Of a stretch of 64,000 bases of DNA, positions 24,017 through 32,203 are shown piece by piece; the first letter of the stretch is position 1; each line of letters starts with the position of its first letter. The notes beneath the pieces are model-generated. The model saw only the letters and a list, made by a program, of their open reading frames with translations. It had not been told where the DNA came from and did no database searches. Source of the stretch: Nocardia concava NBRC 100430 (lineage in GTDB: Bacteria > Actinomycetota > Actinomycetes > Mycobacteriales > Mycobacteriaceae); the NCBI RefSeq assembly GCF_000308815.1, contig NZ_BAFX01000108.1, positions 1-64,000 on the forward strand, written 5' to 3'. Position numbers and translations under genes: made by a program.

Positions 24017-25059
24017 TCGCCTGCCCCGCGCAGGAACGGATTGGTGTCGCGGAGCGCCTTTTCCACGATCGTGGTGATGTCCGCGTCGTCGTAGGATTCG
24101 GGCAGGCCGAGGTCGAGGCGTTCGAACAGCTCGCGGACCTCGGCTACCGTTGGATCGGTTCCCAACGGCTGCCTCAGGGCGCGGTTGATCGGCACCTTCC
24201 GTGCCCCCGAGAAGCTGGTCCGCAGCTCGATGGTCCACGAGTCGTAATAGGGGCGCCCCTTTTCGATAATCATCGCCGGGAACCGCGGCCCGCGCGTGGT
24301 TACGATCAGGAAGCGCGACGAGAGGTCCCAGCGCAGCACCGAGACCGTCGATGTCAGGCCGATTTCGATGTCCAGCAGGTGCGCGGTTCGCTGCCGGTAC
24401 CAGCAGGCAGCCAAAATCGTTGCGTACGACTCGATTTGAGTGCCCTTGCCGGTCCATTCGCGGGCATCGTCGTCCTCGCCGTCGGCGAGCGATTGATAGA
24501 GGCTGACGAATCGCTCGCAGGCGGCCAGGTCGGTCGGATCGAGAATCTCCATGCGCACCAGCAATTCCCGGCGATGATGATTGGCGTGCTTGATGCACTC
24601 CGGCAGGGTCACCACCCGGGTGTAGGCGCCGGTACCGCCCTTGAAGATCCAGCGATCGGTCTCCTCCCGCGCCAGCGTCAGCGCCTCCTCGACCTCGGCA
24701 CCGAGCGCGACCTTGACCGCGGTCAAACCGTCGATCGATCGCTGAGCACTCGCCAGGCGCACTTCCATCTGCGTCACGCTGTCCATGCGTTCGAGCAGAC
24801 TGCGCGTCGATTCCGCTGCGGTGGTTGCGAGTTGGATCATCTGCGTGCTGATCAGCTCCTGTCGCCAGCGGTCACGCAGGAGTGCGAACGCGACCACGCC
24901 GAGCGTCAAGGGAATGACCTTGCTGACCAGATCGACGGGCACCAGGTCGACCAGACCGAGGATGCTCATCACCACCGCGAGGGCGATCGCGATCGCACCC
25001 TCGGTGTTGGCCTTGACCCACTCCAGATTCGCACGCACCCGCGTCGAGAAGCGCCCCAT
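24007..25059 (-). CDS. Two-TM membrane protein with uncharacterised C-terminal domain
   Basis: 350 residues from ATG 25059, preceded by GGTGGG; an in-frame extension to 25161 is not needed. Two hydrophobic helices, 'AIAIALAVVMSILGLV' and 'VIPLTLGVVAFALL' (about residues 20-60), are followed by a helical linker 'TAAESTRSLLERMDSVTQMEVRLASAQRSIDGL'. The soluble domain holds 'WIFKGGTGAYTRVVTLPECIKHANHHRRELLVRMEILDP', the kind of domain I associate with membrane-tethered proteins of conflict systems, but I cannot name a family with certainty. C terminus overlaps the convergent gene by 10 bp. Confidence 0.65.
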   Translation of the reverse strand: MGRFSTRVRANLEWVKANTEGAIAIALAVVMSILGLVDLVPVDLVSKVIPLTLGVVAFALLRDRWRQELISTQMIQLATTAAESTRSLLERMDSVTQMEVRLASAQRSIDGLTAVKVALGAEVEEALTLAREETDRWIFKGGTGAYTRVVTLPECIKHANHHRRELLVRMEILDPTDLAACERFVSLYQSLADGEDDDAREWTGKGTQIESYATILAACWYRQRTAHLLDIEIGLTSTVSVLRWDLSSRFLIVTTRGPRFPAMIIEKGRPYYDSWTIELRTSFSGARKVPINRALRQPLGTDPTVAEVRELFERLDLGLPESYDDADITTIVEKALRDTNPFLRGAGDHR

Positions 25060-25214
25060 CGCAACCCACCTTCGGACCGTAGAGCGCCTTCTGGTCGAAG
25101 GACTGAGCGGGCGATTCAGTACTGATATAAGACAAGAGTATCCGGCCCGGCCACTGCCCAATCCTCCTCGTTCACTGCCCGAATCACGCGGCCCACTGCC
25201 ACTGCGCCGGGCGT

Positions 25215-25703
25215 CTAGCGCTGTTCCACGTCCATCGAAGCCAGTGCCAACTCCGTCATCCTCCGCGCCACGGCTCCGACCTCACCGGACACCAGTGGCA
25301 ACGGAACATGGCGGCAGGCAGCCACATCGGCACCGTTTCCTTCGGCCCGCGGGACACCGGAAACGCCGCCGACGTAATAGCAACGCGTCGACTCCCAGCC
25401 GCGCCGGGACTGCAGGTCGAAGAAGTATTCGGTGAACTCGCACAGGTGGGTCGGCTCGGCGGCCAGGCGAAGTCCTGTCTCTTCCAACAGTTCTCGCTCG
25501 AGGGCGTCGAGGCGGGCCTCTCCCGGCTCGACGCCGCCGCCGGGGAGATCCCAGAGACCGTTCCGACCGGTTCCGTCGCGTACCAGGAGGACCGTGTCGG
25601 CCTGTATCGCTATGACGTACACCGAGGTTCGCTGCACTAGTTCGGCCTCGGCTACCAGATGGGCGTCTCCGTTGATGTCACGACACAAAAAGGTTCTGGT
25701 CAC
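25215..25703 (-). CDS. Nudix hydrolase
   Basis: 162 residues from GTG 25703, preceded by GGAGG at four bases; an upstream GTG at 25742 is less well placed. The Nudix box is 'GGGVEPGEARLDALERELLEETGL', matching G-x5-E-x7-R-E-(L)-x-E-E-x-G-(L). It cleaves nucleoside diphosphates linked to another group; the substrate cannot be read from the sequence. Stands alone between two minus-strand genes. Confidence 0.85.
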   Translation of the reverse strand: MTRTFLCRDINGDAHLVAEAELVQRTSVYVIAIQADTVLLVRDGTGRNGLWDLPGGGVEPGEARLDALERELLEETGLRLAAEPTHLCEFTEYFFDLQSRRGWESTRCYYVGGVSGVPRAEGNGADVAACRHVPLPLVSGEVGAVARRMTELALASMDVEQR

Positions 25704-25765
25704 GCCGCCTCCTCTGGATCCGGGAAACACGCTGCCCGGCACGATACGACGCCGGGCGGTGTGGG

Positions 25766-27004
25766 TTACGCGAAATCGGTGGGGCGGAGGGTTGCGGCCA
25801 TGGCGGTGTAGCCGGTGTCGTTGGGGTGGATGTGGTCGCCGCTGTCGTAGGTGGGGGTCAGGCGGTGGAGGTTGGTGGGGTCGCGGAGGGCGGCGTCGAA
25901 ATCGACGAGGGCGTCGTAGGGGGCGGTGGTGCGGAGCCAGTTGTTGAAGGCGAGGCGGGCGGATTCGGCGGCGGGGGAATCGTAGGGGGAGCCGCCGAAG
26001 GGGGTGAGGGTTGCGCCGATTACGCGGAGGCCCTTGGCGCGGGCCTGGTGGATGAGGTCGAGGTGGGCTGCGATCAGGTGGTCGGTGGAGACCGGGACGA
26101 CCGTGTCGGCGGCGCCGGGGCCGGGGGCGCTGAGGCCGATGTCGTTGATGCCGGCGAGGATGATGACCGTGCCGATGCCGGGCTGGTCGAGGACGTCGGC
26201 GCGGAAGCGGTGTTGGGCGCTGTCGCCCAGCCAGGACGAGTCCACCGTGACGCGGTTGCCGCCGATGCCCTGGTCGATTACCGCGCGCGGATTGCCTTCG
26301 GCGGCAAGTCGTTCCGCCAGGGCGTCGGGGTAGCGGTGGTTGGCGTTGGGGGTGGAGCCGACGCCTTCGGTGATGGAGTCACCGAAGGCGACCACGCCGG
26401 AAGGGTGCGGGAGCATGTCGAGGACCTCGACGCCCGAGAGGTAGTACCAGGCCTGGGTGGTCTCGGCGAAGGCGAGGCCGGAGTCGTCGGCACGGTGATC
26501 GCCGGAGGTTCGGTAGGTGGTTGCGAAGGCCTGCGCGTGGTGGGTGGCGGGGCCGGTCGCCTCCGCCAGATACACGGTGATGGTCAGTGACTGGAACGGT
26601 GCGACGGACAGCGGCACCGGGTCGGTGACGAGATCGGCACCAGCGGGTATCTCGAATGCGGAGGCCAGGCCGGAGGTCAAGGGGCGCAGGGTGTTCGGGC
26701 GAATGCTTGCCCCGGTATCGGTCACCGCGATGGTGGCTCCGGTGATCGCCAGGGGCCGGGTGCCGTAGCGATTCGTCAATCGCACCCGGGTGGCGAGGCC
26801 GCCCTGGCTTACTCGGATCACCTGCCGCAGTGTGTGATTCGAGAAGCCAGTCAGGGACCAGTTGGGATCCATTGCCTTACTCGGCAATTGCGCGGAGGTG
26901 GCCCACACAGCATGCCAGCCCGGCGACTCCGGTGGTGCCGCTTGGGCGGATGCGGCGGCGACGAGCAGGAACAATCCCGCGATCAAGGATCGAAGAATGC
27001 GCAC
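25766..27004 (-). CDS. Secreted SGNH/GDSL-type esterase
   Basis: 412 residues with a signal peptide 'MRILRSLIAGLFLLVAAASAQA'. An N-terminal beta-rich domain (about 30-190) precedes the SGNH domain: block I 'VVAFGDSITEG', block II glycine in 'DQGIGGNRV', block III 'ILAGINDIG' and block V 'DHIHPND' with the Asp-His pair. The order and spacing are those of actinobacterial secreted GDSL lipases. Follows the MFS gene on the same strand by 43 bp. Confidence 0.9.
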   Translation of the reverse strand: MRILRSLIAGLFLLVAAASAQAAPPESPGWHAVWATSAQLPSKAMDPNWSLTGFSNHTLRQVIRVSQGGLATRVRLTNRYGTRPLAITGATIAVTDTGASIRPNTLRPLTSGLASAFEIPAGADLVTDPVPLSVAPFQSLTITVYLAEATGPATHHAQAFATTYRTSGDHRADDSGLAFAETTQAWYYLSGVEVLDMLPHPSGVVAFGDSITEGVGSTPNANHRYPDALAERLAAEGNPRAVIDQGIGGNRVTVDSSWLGDSAQHRFRADVLDQPGIGTVIILAGINDIGLSAPGPGAADTVVPVSTDHLIAAHLDLIHQARAKGLRVIGATLTPFGGSPYDSPAAESARLAFNNWLRTTAPYDALVDFDAALRDPTNLHRLTPTYDSGDHIHPNDTGYTAMAATLRPTDFA

Positions 27005-27047
27005 GTGAAAGTCCGTTCAGCAGAGGGTGATTCGGCGTGACTTCAGC

Positions 27048-28472
27048 TCAGGCGGCGGTCGCCGCGAGCCCCACCGGCGCGATTGCCGCCGGACGGCGCA
27101 GGACGGTCAGGCTGACTACCAGCGCGGCGGCCAGCAGCCCGGCGGCGACGGTGAAGGCCAAGCGGTAGCCGCTGGTCAGGGCCGTGGCTCCGGTTGCACC
27201 CGAAGCAAGTTGGCTGCCGGTGCGCGAGGCGGCGAGCGTCGACAGCACGGCGATGCCGATGGCCATGCCGACCTGCTGGGTCGTATTGAACAATCCGGAG
27301 GCCAGACCGGCATCCTCGGGCTTGGCGTCGGACATGCCGAGAGTCGTCAATGCGGGCAGGACCAGGCCGCCACCGGCGATCAGCACCATCATCGGAAGCA
27401 AGTCGACGACATAGGTGGCGTGAACGGGAAGTCGTGTCAGCCAACCCATTCCGGCCAGCAGCAACACCAATCCGGCGATCAGCACCGCCCGTTCACCGAA
27501 GCGAGTGATCAACCGCGCCGATCCGAACAGCGACACCCCACCGATCGCGACGGCCGCGGGCAACATGGCCAGGCCGGTCGCCAGGGCGCTGTAGCCGAGC
27601 ACCTTCTGCATGTAGAGCGCGACGATGATCTGGAAAGCGAACATGGCCGAAAGGGTCAGCATCTGCACCAGATTGGCCCCGGAAACATTGCGGGAGTGGA
27701 AGATCCGCAGCGGCAGCAGTGGAGTGCGAGCGGTCCGCTGGCGGACGAGGAAGGCGGCGAGCAGGCCGATGGACAGCGCGCCGAGTCCCAGAGTGTGCGC
27801 CGAGATCCACCCGTACTCTTCGACTTTCACCACGGTGTAGATGCCCAGCATCAGCCCGCCGGTCACCAGCAGCGCGCCGAGCGCATCCGCGCCCGCGGCC
27901 AGTCCGATCCCGCGATCGGCGGGCAGCGCCTTCCACGCCAGCGCGACGGTCACCACGCCGATCGGCACATTGATCAGGAAGATCCAGTGCCAGTTCAGCG
28001 CATCGGTCAGCACCCCGCCCAGCACCTGGCCGATCGAAGCGCCCGCGGCGCCGGTGAAGCTGAAAACCCCGATGGCCCTGGCCCGTTCACGATTCTCGGT
28101 GAACACCGTGACCAGGATGCCCAGCACCACCGACGACGCGATGGCACTGCCCACCCCCTGCAAGAACCGGGCCGCCACCAGCAGTCCGGGCGTGGTCGCC
28201 GCCCCCGCGAACAGCGAGGCCGCGGTGAACACCGCATTCCCGCCGAGGAACATGGCCTTCCGGCCGATCAGGTCGCCGAGCCGTCCGGCCAGCAAGAGCA
28301 GTCCGCCGAACGCGATCAGATACGCGTTCACCGTCCAGCTCAGCCCGGCGGGCGTGAATCCCAGATCCGCCTGGATCGCGGGCATGGCGACGGTCACGAT
28401 GCTGCCGTCGAGGATTGTCATCAAGGTCGCCGCCGAAAGTACCGCGAGGGCAAGGCGCTTGGACGTGGTCAT
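27048..28472 (-). CDS. MFS drug/H+ antiporter, DHA2 (14-TM) type
   Basis: 474 residues from ATG 28472, with AGGAGAAG eight bases upstream. The first helix 'LAVLSAATLMTILDGSIVTVAMPAIQADLGFTPAGLSWTVNAYLIAFGGLLLLAGRLGDLIGRK' carries the D-x-T/S-I-V-x-V-A-x-P motif of 14-helix exporters and the GRLGDxxGRK loop. 'VLGGVLTDALNWHWIFLINVPIG' is the antiporter motif C region. Likely an exporter of small toxic molecules. The MarR-type gene lies directly upstream and probably controls it. Confidence 0.9.
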   Translation of the reverse strand: MTTSKRLALAVLSAATLMTILDGSIVTVAMPAIQADLGFTPAGLSWTVNAYLIAFGGLLLLAGRLGDLIGRKAMFLGGNAVFTAASLFAGAATTPGLLVAARFLQGVGSAIASSVVLGILVTVFTENRERARAIGVFSFTGAAGASIGQVLGGVLTDALNWHWIFLINVPIGVVTVALAWKALPADRGIGLAAGADALGALLVTGGLMLGIYTVVKVEEYGWISAHTLGLGALSIGLLAAFLVRQRTARTPLLPLRIFHSRNVSGANLVQMLTLSAMFAFQIIVALYMQKVLGYSALATGLAMLPAAVAIGGVSLFGSARLITRFGERAVLIAGLVLLLAGMGWLTRLPVHATYVVDLLPMMVLIAGGGLVLPALTTLGMSDAKPEDAGLASGLFNTTQQVGMAIGIAVLSTLAASRTGSQLASGATGATALTSGYRLAFTVAAGLLAAALVVSLTVLRRPAAIAPVGLAATAA

Positions 28473-28509
28473 GTGGTCTTCTCCTGTCATGAACGACAAG
28501 ATGGACCGT

Positions 28510-28519
28510 ACTAGATAGT
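28510..28519. promoter_or_regulatory. Short palindrome between the MarR-type and MFS genes
   Basis: ACTAGATAGT (ACTA-GA-TAGT) lies 38 bp before the MFS start. A related ACTATAGT lies before the MarR-type gene. Both could be MarR binding sites. Confidence 0.3.
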
Positions 28520-28566
28520 TCTGTTGCAGACAATATTTAAGCGGACGATTGCCGCGTCGAAGCCCG

Positions 28567-29043
28567 CTACTGCCGCGCCCGCCGCGCCGAGGACGCCTCG
28601 ACCGGCGCCTCGAGATGCCCCTCGACCAGGGAGTTCAATGCCCGCAACAAGCTCGCCCGATCCCCCTCCGGCAACGCCTCCAAGGCCTCCCGATGCACCC
28701 GATCCACAATCTTCTGACTCCGCTTGGCCATCTTCGCGCCCTCCGGCGTCACCGCGATGATCCGAGCCCGCCGATCGGTACTGGACGCCCGCCGCTCCGC
28801 CAGCCCCGCCTTCTCCAGCGCATCCACGGTCACCACCATCGTGGTCTTGTCCATATCCCCGATGGCCGCCAACTGCACCTGAGTCCGCTCCTCCTCGAGC
28901 GCATGCACCAACACACAGTGCATCCGAGCGGTCAGCCCGATCTCCCCCAATGCCGCCGCCATCCGACTCCGCAACACATGACTGGTGTGATCCAGCAGAA
29001 ACGACAGATCAGGCTCATCACGCTTGGGCGCCAGTGCGGTCAT
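28567..29043 (-). CDS. MarR-family transcriptional regulator
   Basis: 158 residues from ATG 29043. The winged helix reads 'RMHCVLVHALEEERTQVQLAAIGDMDKTTMVVTVDALEKAGLAERRASSTDRRARIIAVTPEGAKM', with the D-x-R-R-A-R wing of the family. The flanking helices form the usual dimer interface. It is encoded 94 bp upstream of the DHA2 exporter on the same strand and is divergent from the aldo/keto reductase, so it may control both. The palindrome ACTATAGT at 29050-29057 lies right before its start. Confidence 0.9.
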   Translation of the reverse strand: MTALAPKRDEPDLSFLLDHTSHVLRSRMAAALGEIGLTARMHCVLVHALEEERTQVQLAAIGDMDKTTMVVTVDALEKAGLAERRASSTDRRARIIAVTPEGAKMAKRSQKIVDRVHREALEALPEGDRASLLRALNSLVEGHLEAPVEASSARRARQ

Positions 29044-29049
29044 GCGCCC

Positions 29050-29057
29050 ACTATAGT
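29050..29057. promoter_or_regulatory. Short palindrome before the MarR-type gene
   Basis: ACTATAGT, a perfect 8-bp palindrome, six bases upstream of the MarR-type start and within the divergent promoter region shared with the aldo/keto reductase. Confidence 0.3.
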
Positions 29058-29145
29058 TTCGTAGCGGATTATCTTCACTCCCCGCCAGTGAGTGCCTCGC
29101 GACGTCGACGAGCCATCGCACCGCGCCGCGAGCTAGGTTGGCGAT

Positions 29146-30087
29146 ATGGCACTCTTGGGAACCACCGACCTCGATATCTATCCGCTGTGCCTGGGCGGCA
29201 ACGTATTCGGCTGGACAGCGGATCGAGAGCAGTCCTTCGCCGTGCTCGACGCGTTCGCGGCGGCGGGCGGCAATCTCATCGACACCGCCGACGCCTACAG
29301 CGCCTGGGTGCCGGGCAATTCCGGCGGTGAATCCGAGACCATCCTGGGTGACTGGATGGCGTCGCGTGGCAACCGCGACTCCGTGCACATCGCCACCAAG
29401 GTGGCCAAGCTCCCCACCCGACCCGGCCTGAGCGCCATCAATATTCGTGCGGCCGTCGATGATTCGCTACGCCGCCTGCGCACCGACCACATCGATCTCT
29501 ACTACGCGCACCATGACGACAAAGAGGTCCCCCTCGCCGAGACCCTGGGCGCGTTCGACGAACTGGTCCGCGCGGGCAAGGTCCGCTACCTGGGCGCATC
29601 CCAGTACACCGCCCCGCGCCTGGCCGAGGCCCTGGCCATCTCCGACCGCGAGGGCCTGGCCCGCTACCGAGTGGTGCAGCCGCAGTACAACCTGATGGAC
29701 CGCACCGTCTACGAGGGCGACCTCGCCGACCTGTGTGTCCGCGAAAAACTGGCGGTACTCCCGTACTACGGCCTGGCCATGGGCTTCCTCACCGGCAAAT
29801 ACCGCCCCGGCGACACCGAATCCACCACCGCCAGCCCCCGCGCGGCCGGCGCCCGCCGCTACCTCGACGAGCGCGGCCTCCGCGTCCTGACCGCCCTCGA
29901 CGAAGTCGCCGCCGCCCACGCCGTCCCCGTCGCCGCCGTAGCCCTCGCCTGGCTCCGCACCCAGCCCGCCATCGCCGCCCCCATCGCGAGCGCCCGCACC
30001 CCCGACCAACTCTCGGCCCTGCTGGCTTCCGCCGAACTCACCCTCACCCCGTCCGAGGTAGCCCAACTCAGCGCGGCCTCGAGGTGA
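29146..30087 (+). CDS. Aldo/keto reductase
   Basis: 313 residues. The catalytic tetrad regions are present: 'NLIDTADAYSAW' (Asp, Tyr), 'HIATKVAK' (Lys) and 'DLYYAHHDDKEVPLAETL' (His). The C-terminal NADPH-binding part 'AIAAPIASARTPDQLSALLASAELTLTPSEVAQLS' is typical of YajO/YghZ-like members. Reduces carbonyls with NADPH; substrate unknown. Its stop overlaps the start of the small membrane protein gene (GTGA). Confidence 0.92.
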   Translation: MALLGTTDLDIYPLCLGGNVFGWTADREQSFAVLDAFAAAGGNLIDTADAYSAWVPGNSGGESETILGDWMASRGNRDSVHIATKVAKLPTRPGLSAINIRAAVDDSLRRLRTDHIDLYYAHHDDKEVPLAETLGAFDELVRAGKVRYLGASQYTAPRLAEALAISDREGLARYRVVQPQYNLMDRTVYEGDLADLCVREKLAVLPYYGLAMGFLTGKYRPGDTESTTASPRAAGARRYLDERGLRVLTALDEVAAAHAVPVAAVALAWLRTQPAIAAPIASARTPDQLSALLASAELTLTPSEVAQLSAASR

Positions 30088-30341
30088 CCCAGCCCCAGCG
30101 CCCAGCCGCCCGCCCAGGCCGCTCTTTCCGCCCGCGCCTGCGCTACCTCATCCTGGCGTTTTTCACCCTGCCCATCATCTTCGGCTTCGGCACGCTGCTA
30201 CTGATCATTCTCCTCGGTTCCCACACCACCGACAGCTCCGAAACCCCCCACCCCACACCGACTCCCGCCCTCAGCCACCCAGCGACCCCGGCACCCATTC
30301 CAAGCCCCCACTCCTGCTTCCCATTCCAGCCGAACTGCTGA
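30084..30341 (+). CDS. Small single-span membrane protein
   Basis: 85 residues from GTG 30084, which overlaps the aldo/keto reductase stop by four bases (GTGA). Basic N terminus 'RPAARPGRSFRPRLRY', one hydrophobic helix 'LILAFFTLPIIFGFGTLLLIILLG' and a Pro/Ser/Thr-rich tail with a final C-x6-C. No family recognised. Translational coupling and a following terminator support it as a real gene. Confidence 0.55.
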   Translation: MTQPQRPAARPGRSFRPRLRYLILAFFTLPIIFGFGTLLLIILLGSHTTDSSETPHPTPTPALSHPATPAPIPSPHSCFPFQPNC

Positions 30342-30353
30342 TCCACGGCACGA

Positions 30354-30381
30354 AAGGCCCCCGACCGAGGTCGGGGGCCTT
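30354..30381. terminator. Hairpin terminator
   Basis: AAGGCCCCCGACC (30354-30366) and its complement (30369-30381) form a 13-bp stem; the innermost pairs must open to make the loop. Ends the aldo/keto reductase unit. Confidence 0.65.
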
Positions 30382-30401
30382 CAGGTGGACATGGCGGGAA
30401 C

Positions 30402-30657
30402 TTACTCGAACCGGACCGATCTGTTGGAAGCGTTCGTCGAGCTGCTCGAACGTGTCACACAAAACGGACCACGCAGGTCAACGCCCGGATGATCCCGTTC
30501 GCGCCGATCATCGCCAGCCCGCCCACGATGTTGAAGTGTTCGACGATCCTGCGACTGCATTCCGGGGTCCTCGACGGTTCTTCCGGGTGGCGCGGTGTAA
30601 AGCACGACCACGTGGACATCGTGATTCGCCGGGAACGACGCAATGGCTCTCACGCGT
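30402..30657 (-). pseudogene. Possible decayed 3' part of a membrane protein gene
   Basis: After the stop of the gene at 30658-31014, protein-like sequence continues in the other two minus-strand frames: 'YERVRAIASFPANHDVHVVVLYTAPPG' in one, then 'IVEHFNIVGGLAMIGANGIIRAL' in the third. This looks like a longer coding region broken by two frameshifts, but no homologue is recognised to prove it. Confidence 0.3.
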
Positions 30658-31014
30658 TCATACACCCTTGTCCAAGCCGCCGCTTTCCGGCATACCAGGT
30701 ACCCGGCCGAGGAACGCGGTACCGACTTTGCACCATCCGTGCGGCGTGGTGGTGACAACTCCGATTTCACGAGGTGTGGAGACCGACCCGGCGTTCCATG
30801 GACCCCATGCGAATAGAGCGACGACAACACCGAGCAAGGCCACGGCCACACCCACCCAGGTGGCGGTGAGGGTGGCCCGGAAACGACGGCCATCGAAGTC
30901 ATCTCGCGCTGGTTCGCCGGTGGGTGTCAAGAAGGCTTCCGGTGTCACTGATCCGCTGATGTAGAACTGGATCGCGACAGGAGCGGTGAGCGAGTGCTTG
31001 GATTCGACGGTCAT
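30658..31014 (-). CDS. Small membrane protein, possibly truncated
   Basis: 118 residues from ATG 31014 with GGAGGACA six bases upstream, a strong site. It has a polar N-terminal half, one hydrophobic helix 'ATWVGVAVALLGVVVALFAWGPW' (about residues 50-72), and a short outer part ending 'MPESGGLDKGV'. No family recognised. The frame stops where coding-like sequence continues in other frames, so the protein may be shortened by a frameshift. Confidence 0.5.
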   Translation of the reverse strand: MTVESKHSLTAPVAIQFYISGSVTPEAFLTPTGEPARDDFDGRRFRATLTATWVGVAVALLGVVVALFAWGPWNAGSVSTPREIGVVTTTPHGWCKVGTAFLGRVPGMPESGGLDKGV

Positions 31015-31204
31015 TGTGTCCTCCGAAGTGGTGTTTAACATAACCACCGTGCGCAATCTCGAGTGCAACCGTAAGAGACCGCTGACAACTTCAGACCACC
31101 GTGGACACCTCTGTACAAGATTCGAACCACATCAGACGTGATGCGATCGTCAAGGCATCCAACCGATCCCACAATCGATACACTGAAAACAGTCAGCCGT
31201 AGCT

Positions 31205-32170
31205 GTGATTGGCGTTGCCGTGAGACCTCGAATCGTTGTGATCGGTGCGACGTACCTCGACATGTGCTTCCAGATAGCAGGGGCGCCTGCCGAATCCGAG
31301 ATTCTCGTGGCCCAGCGGTCGGCGTTGATGGCCGGCGGCAAAGGGTTCAATCAAGCAGTCGCAGCGAAGCGACTCAATACCGACGTCAAGTTCATCACCT
31401 CGATGGCGAATGATCCCGCCTCCGAGCTCGCTATTGCCACGCTGCTCGCCGAGGGATTTGCCGCATCCGACCTGTATGTCGAGCTACAGCATGGACGAGC
31501 GCTTACCCCGAGCGTCATCTTGACCAGCGGCAACGACGTCCGAGGCGTCATCGGCCCCGCGCACACCATGCCTACGGCACCATTGACCGCGCTCCAACAC
31601 GCATATCGTGAAATCGCGCGGGCGGACGTGGTTCTACTGACCTACGACTTCGGCAAACAGATGCTTCGAGCCGTCATCGACGCACTCGCCGCGGCACGCG
31701 GAAAACCACTGTTCATCGTGAATCCAGCACCGATCTTCGCGAATGCAGAATGGACGGCCGACCGGTTGACGTGCATCGACTGGCTGGTTCCCAATCGAGG
31801 GGAAGCTGAGCTGATTGTGCCCGGTACCCTAGACATCGGTCAGCGCGCACGCGAACTCGCGATCGCGATCTCCGGAAGTGTTTGCGTCACACTGGGATCC
31901 GACGGCTACATGTATGCGGCGAACACTCCACCATCCGACCAACGGCTGCCCGTCGTACATCGAGCATTCGAGGTCGACGTGGTGGACACCACTGGTGCGA
32001 GCGATGCATTTTGCGCCGCCCTCGCGGTGTGGCTGGCTGAGGGCAACACGCCACCCGATGCGCTGCGGGCGGCCGCGGCCGCCGGAGCCTTGGCCGCGAG
32101 GACGCTGGGAACGTCCTCGTCCATGCCCCGGCGAGCCAACCTGGAGACGTTCTTGCGGCGTCACCGATGA
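31205..32170 (+). CDS. PfkB-family (ribokinase-like) sugar/nucleoside kinase
   Basis: 321 residues from GTG 31205; a second in-frame GTG at 31220 ('MRPRIVVIGATYLDM') is equally plausible. Ribokinase-type motif 'GGKGFNQAVAAKRLN' at about 44, and the C-terminal ATP/anion-hole motif 'DTTGASDAFCAALAVWL', with catalytic Asp267. Phosphorylates a sugar or nucleoside; the substrate is not predictable. Convergent with the M24-like gene 33 bp away. Sequence is less GC-biased than the flanking core, in keeping with an accessory cluster. Confidence 0.88.
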   Translation: MIGVAVRPRIVVIGATYLDMCFQIAGAPAESEILVAQRSALMAGGKGFNQAVAAKRLNTDVKFITSMANDPASELAIATLLAEGFAASDLYVELQHGRALTPSVILTSGNDVRGVIGPAHTMPTAPLTALQHAYREIARADVVLLTYDFGKQMLRAVIDALAAARGKPLFIVNPAPIFANAEWTADRLTCIDWLVPNRGEAELIVPGTLDIGQRARELAIAISGSVCVTLGSDGYMYAANTPPSDQRLPVVHRAFEVDVVDTTGASDAFCAALAVWLAEGNTPPDALRAAAAAGALAARTLGTSSSMPRRANLETFLRRHR

Positions 32171-32203
32171 TCCGGGCACAACGGTCCTACGACGCGATCT
32201 CCT

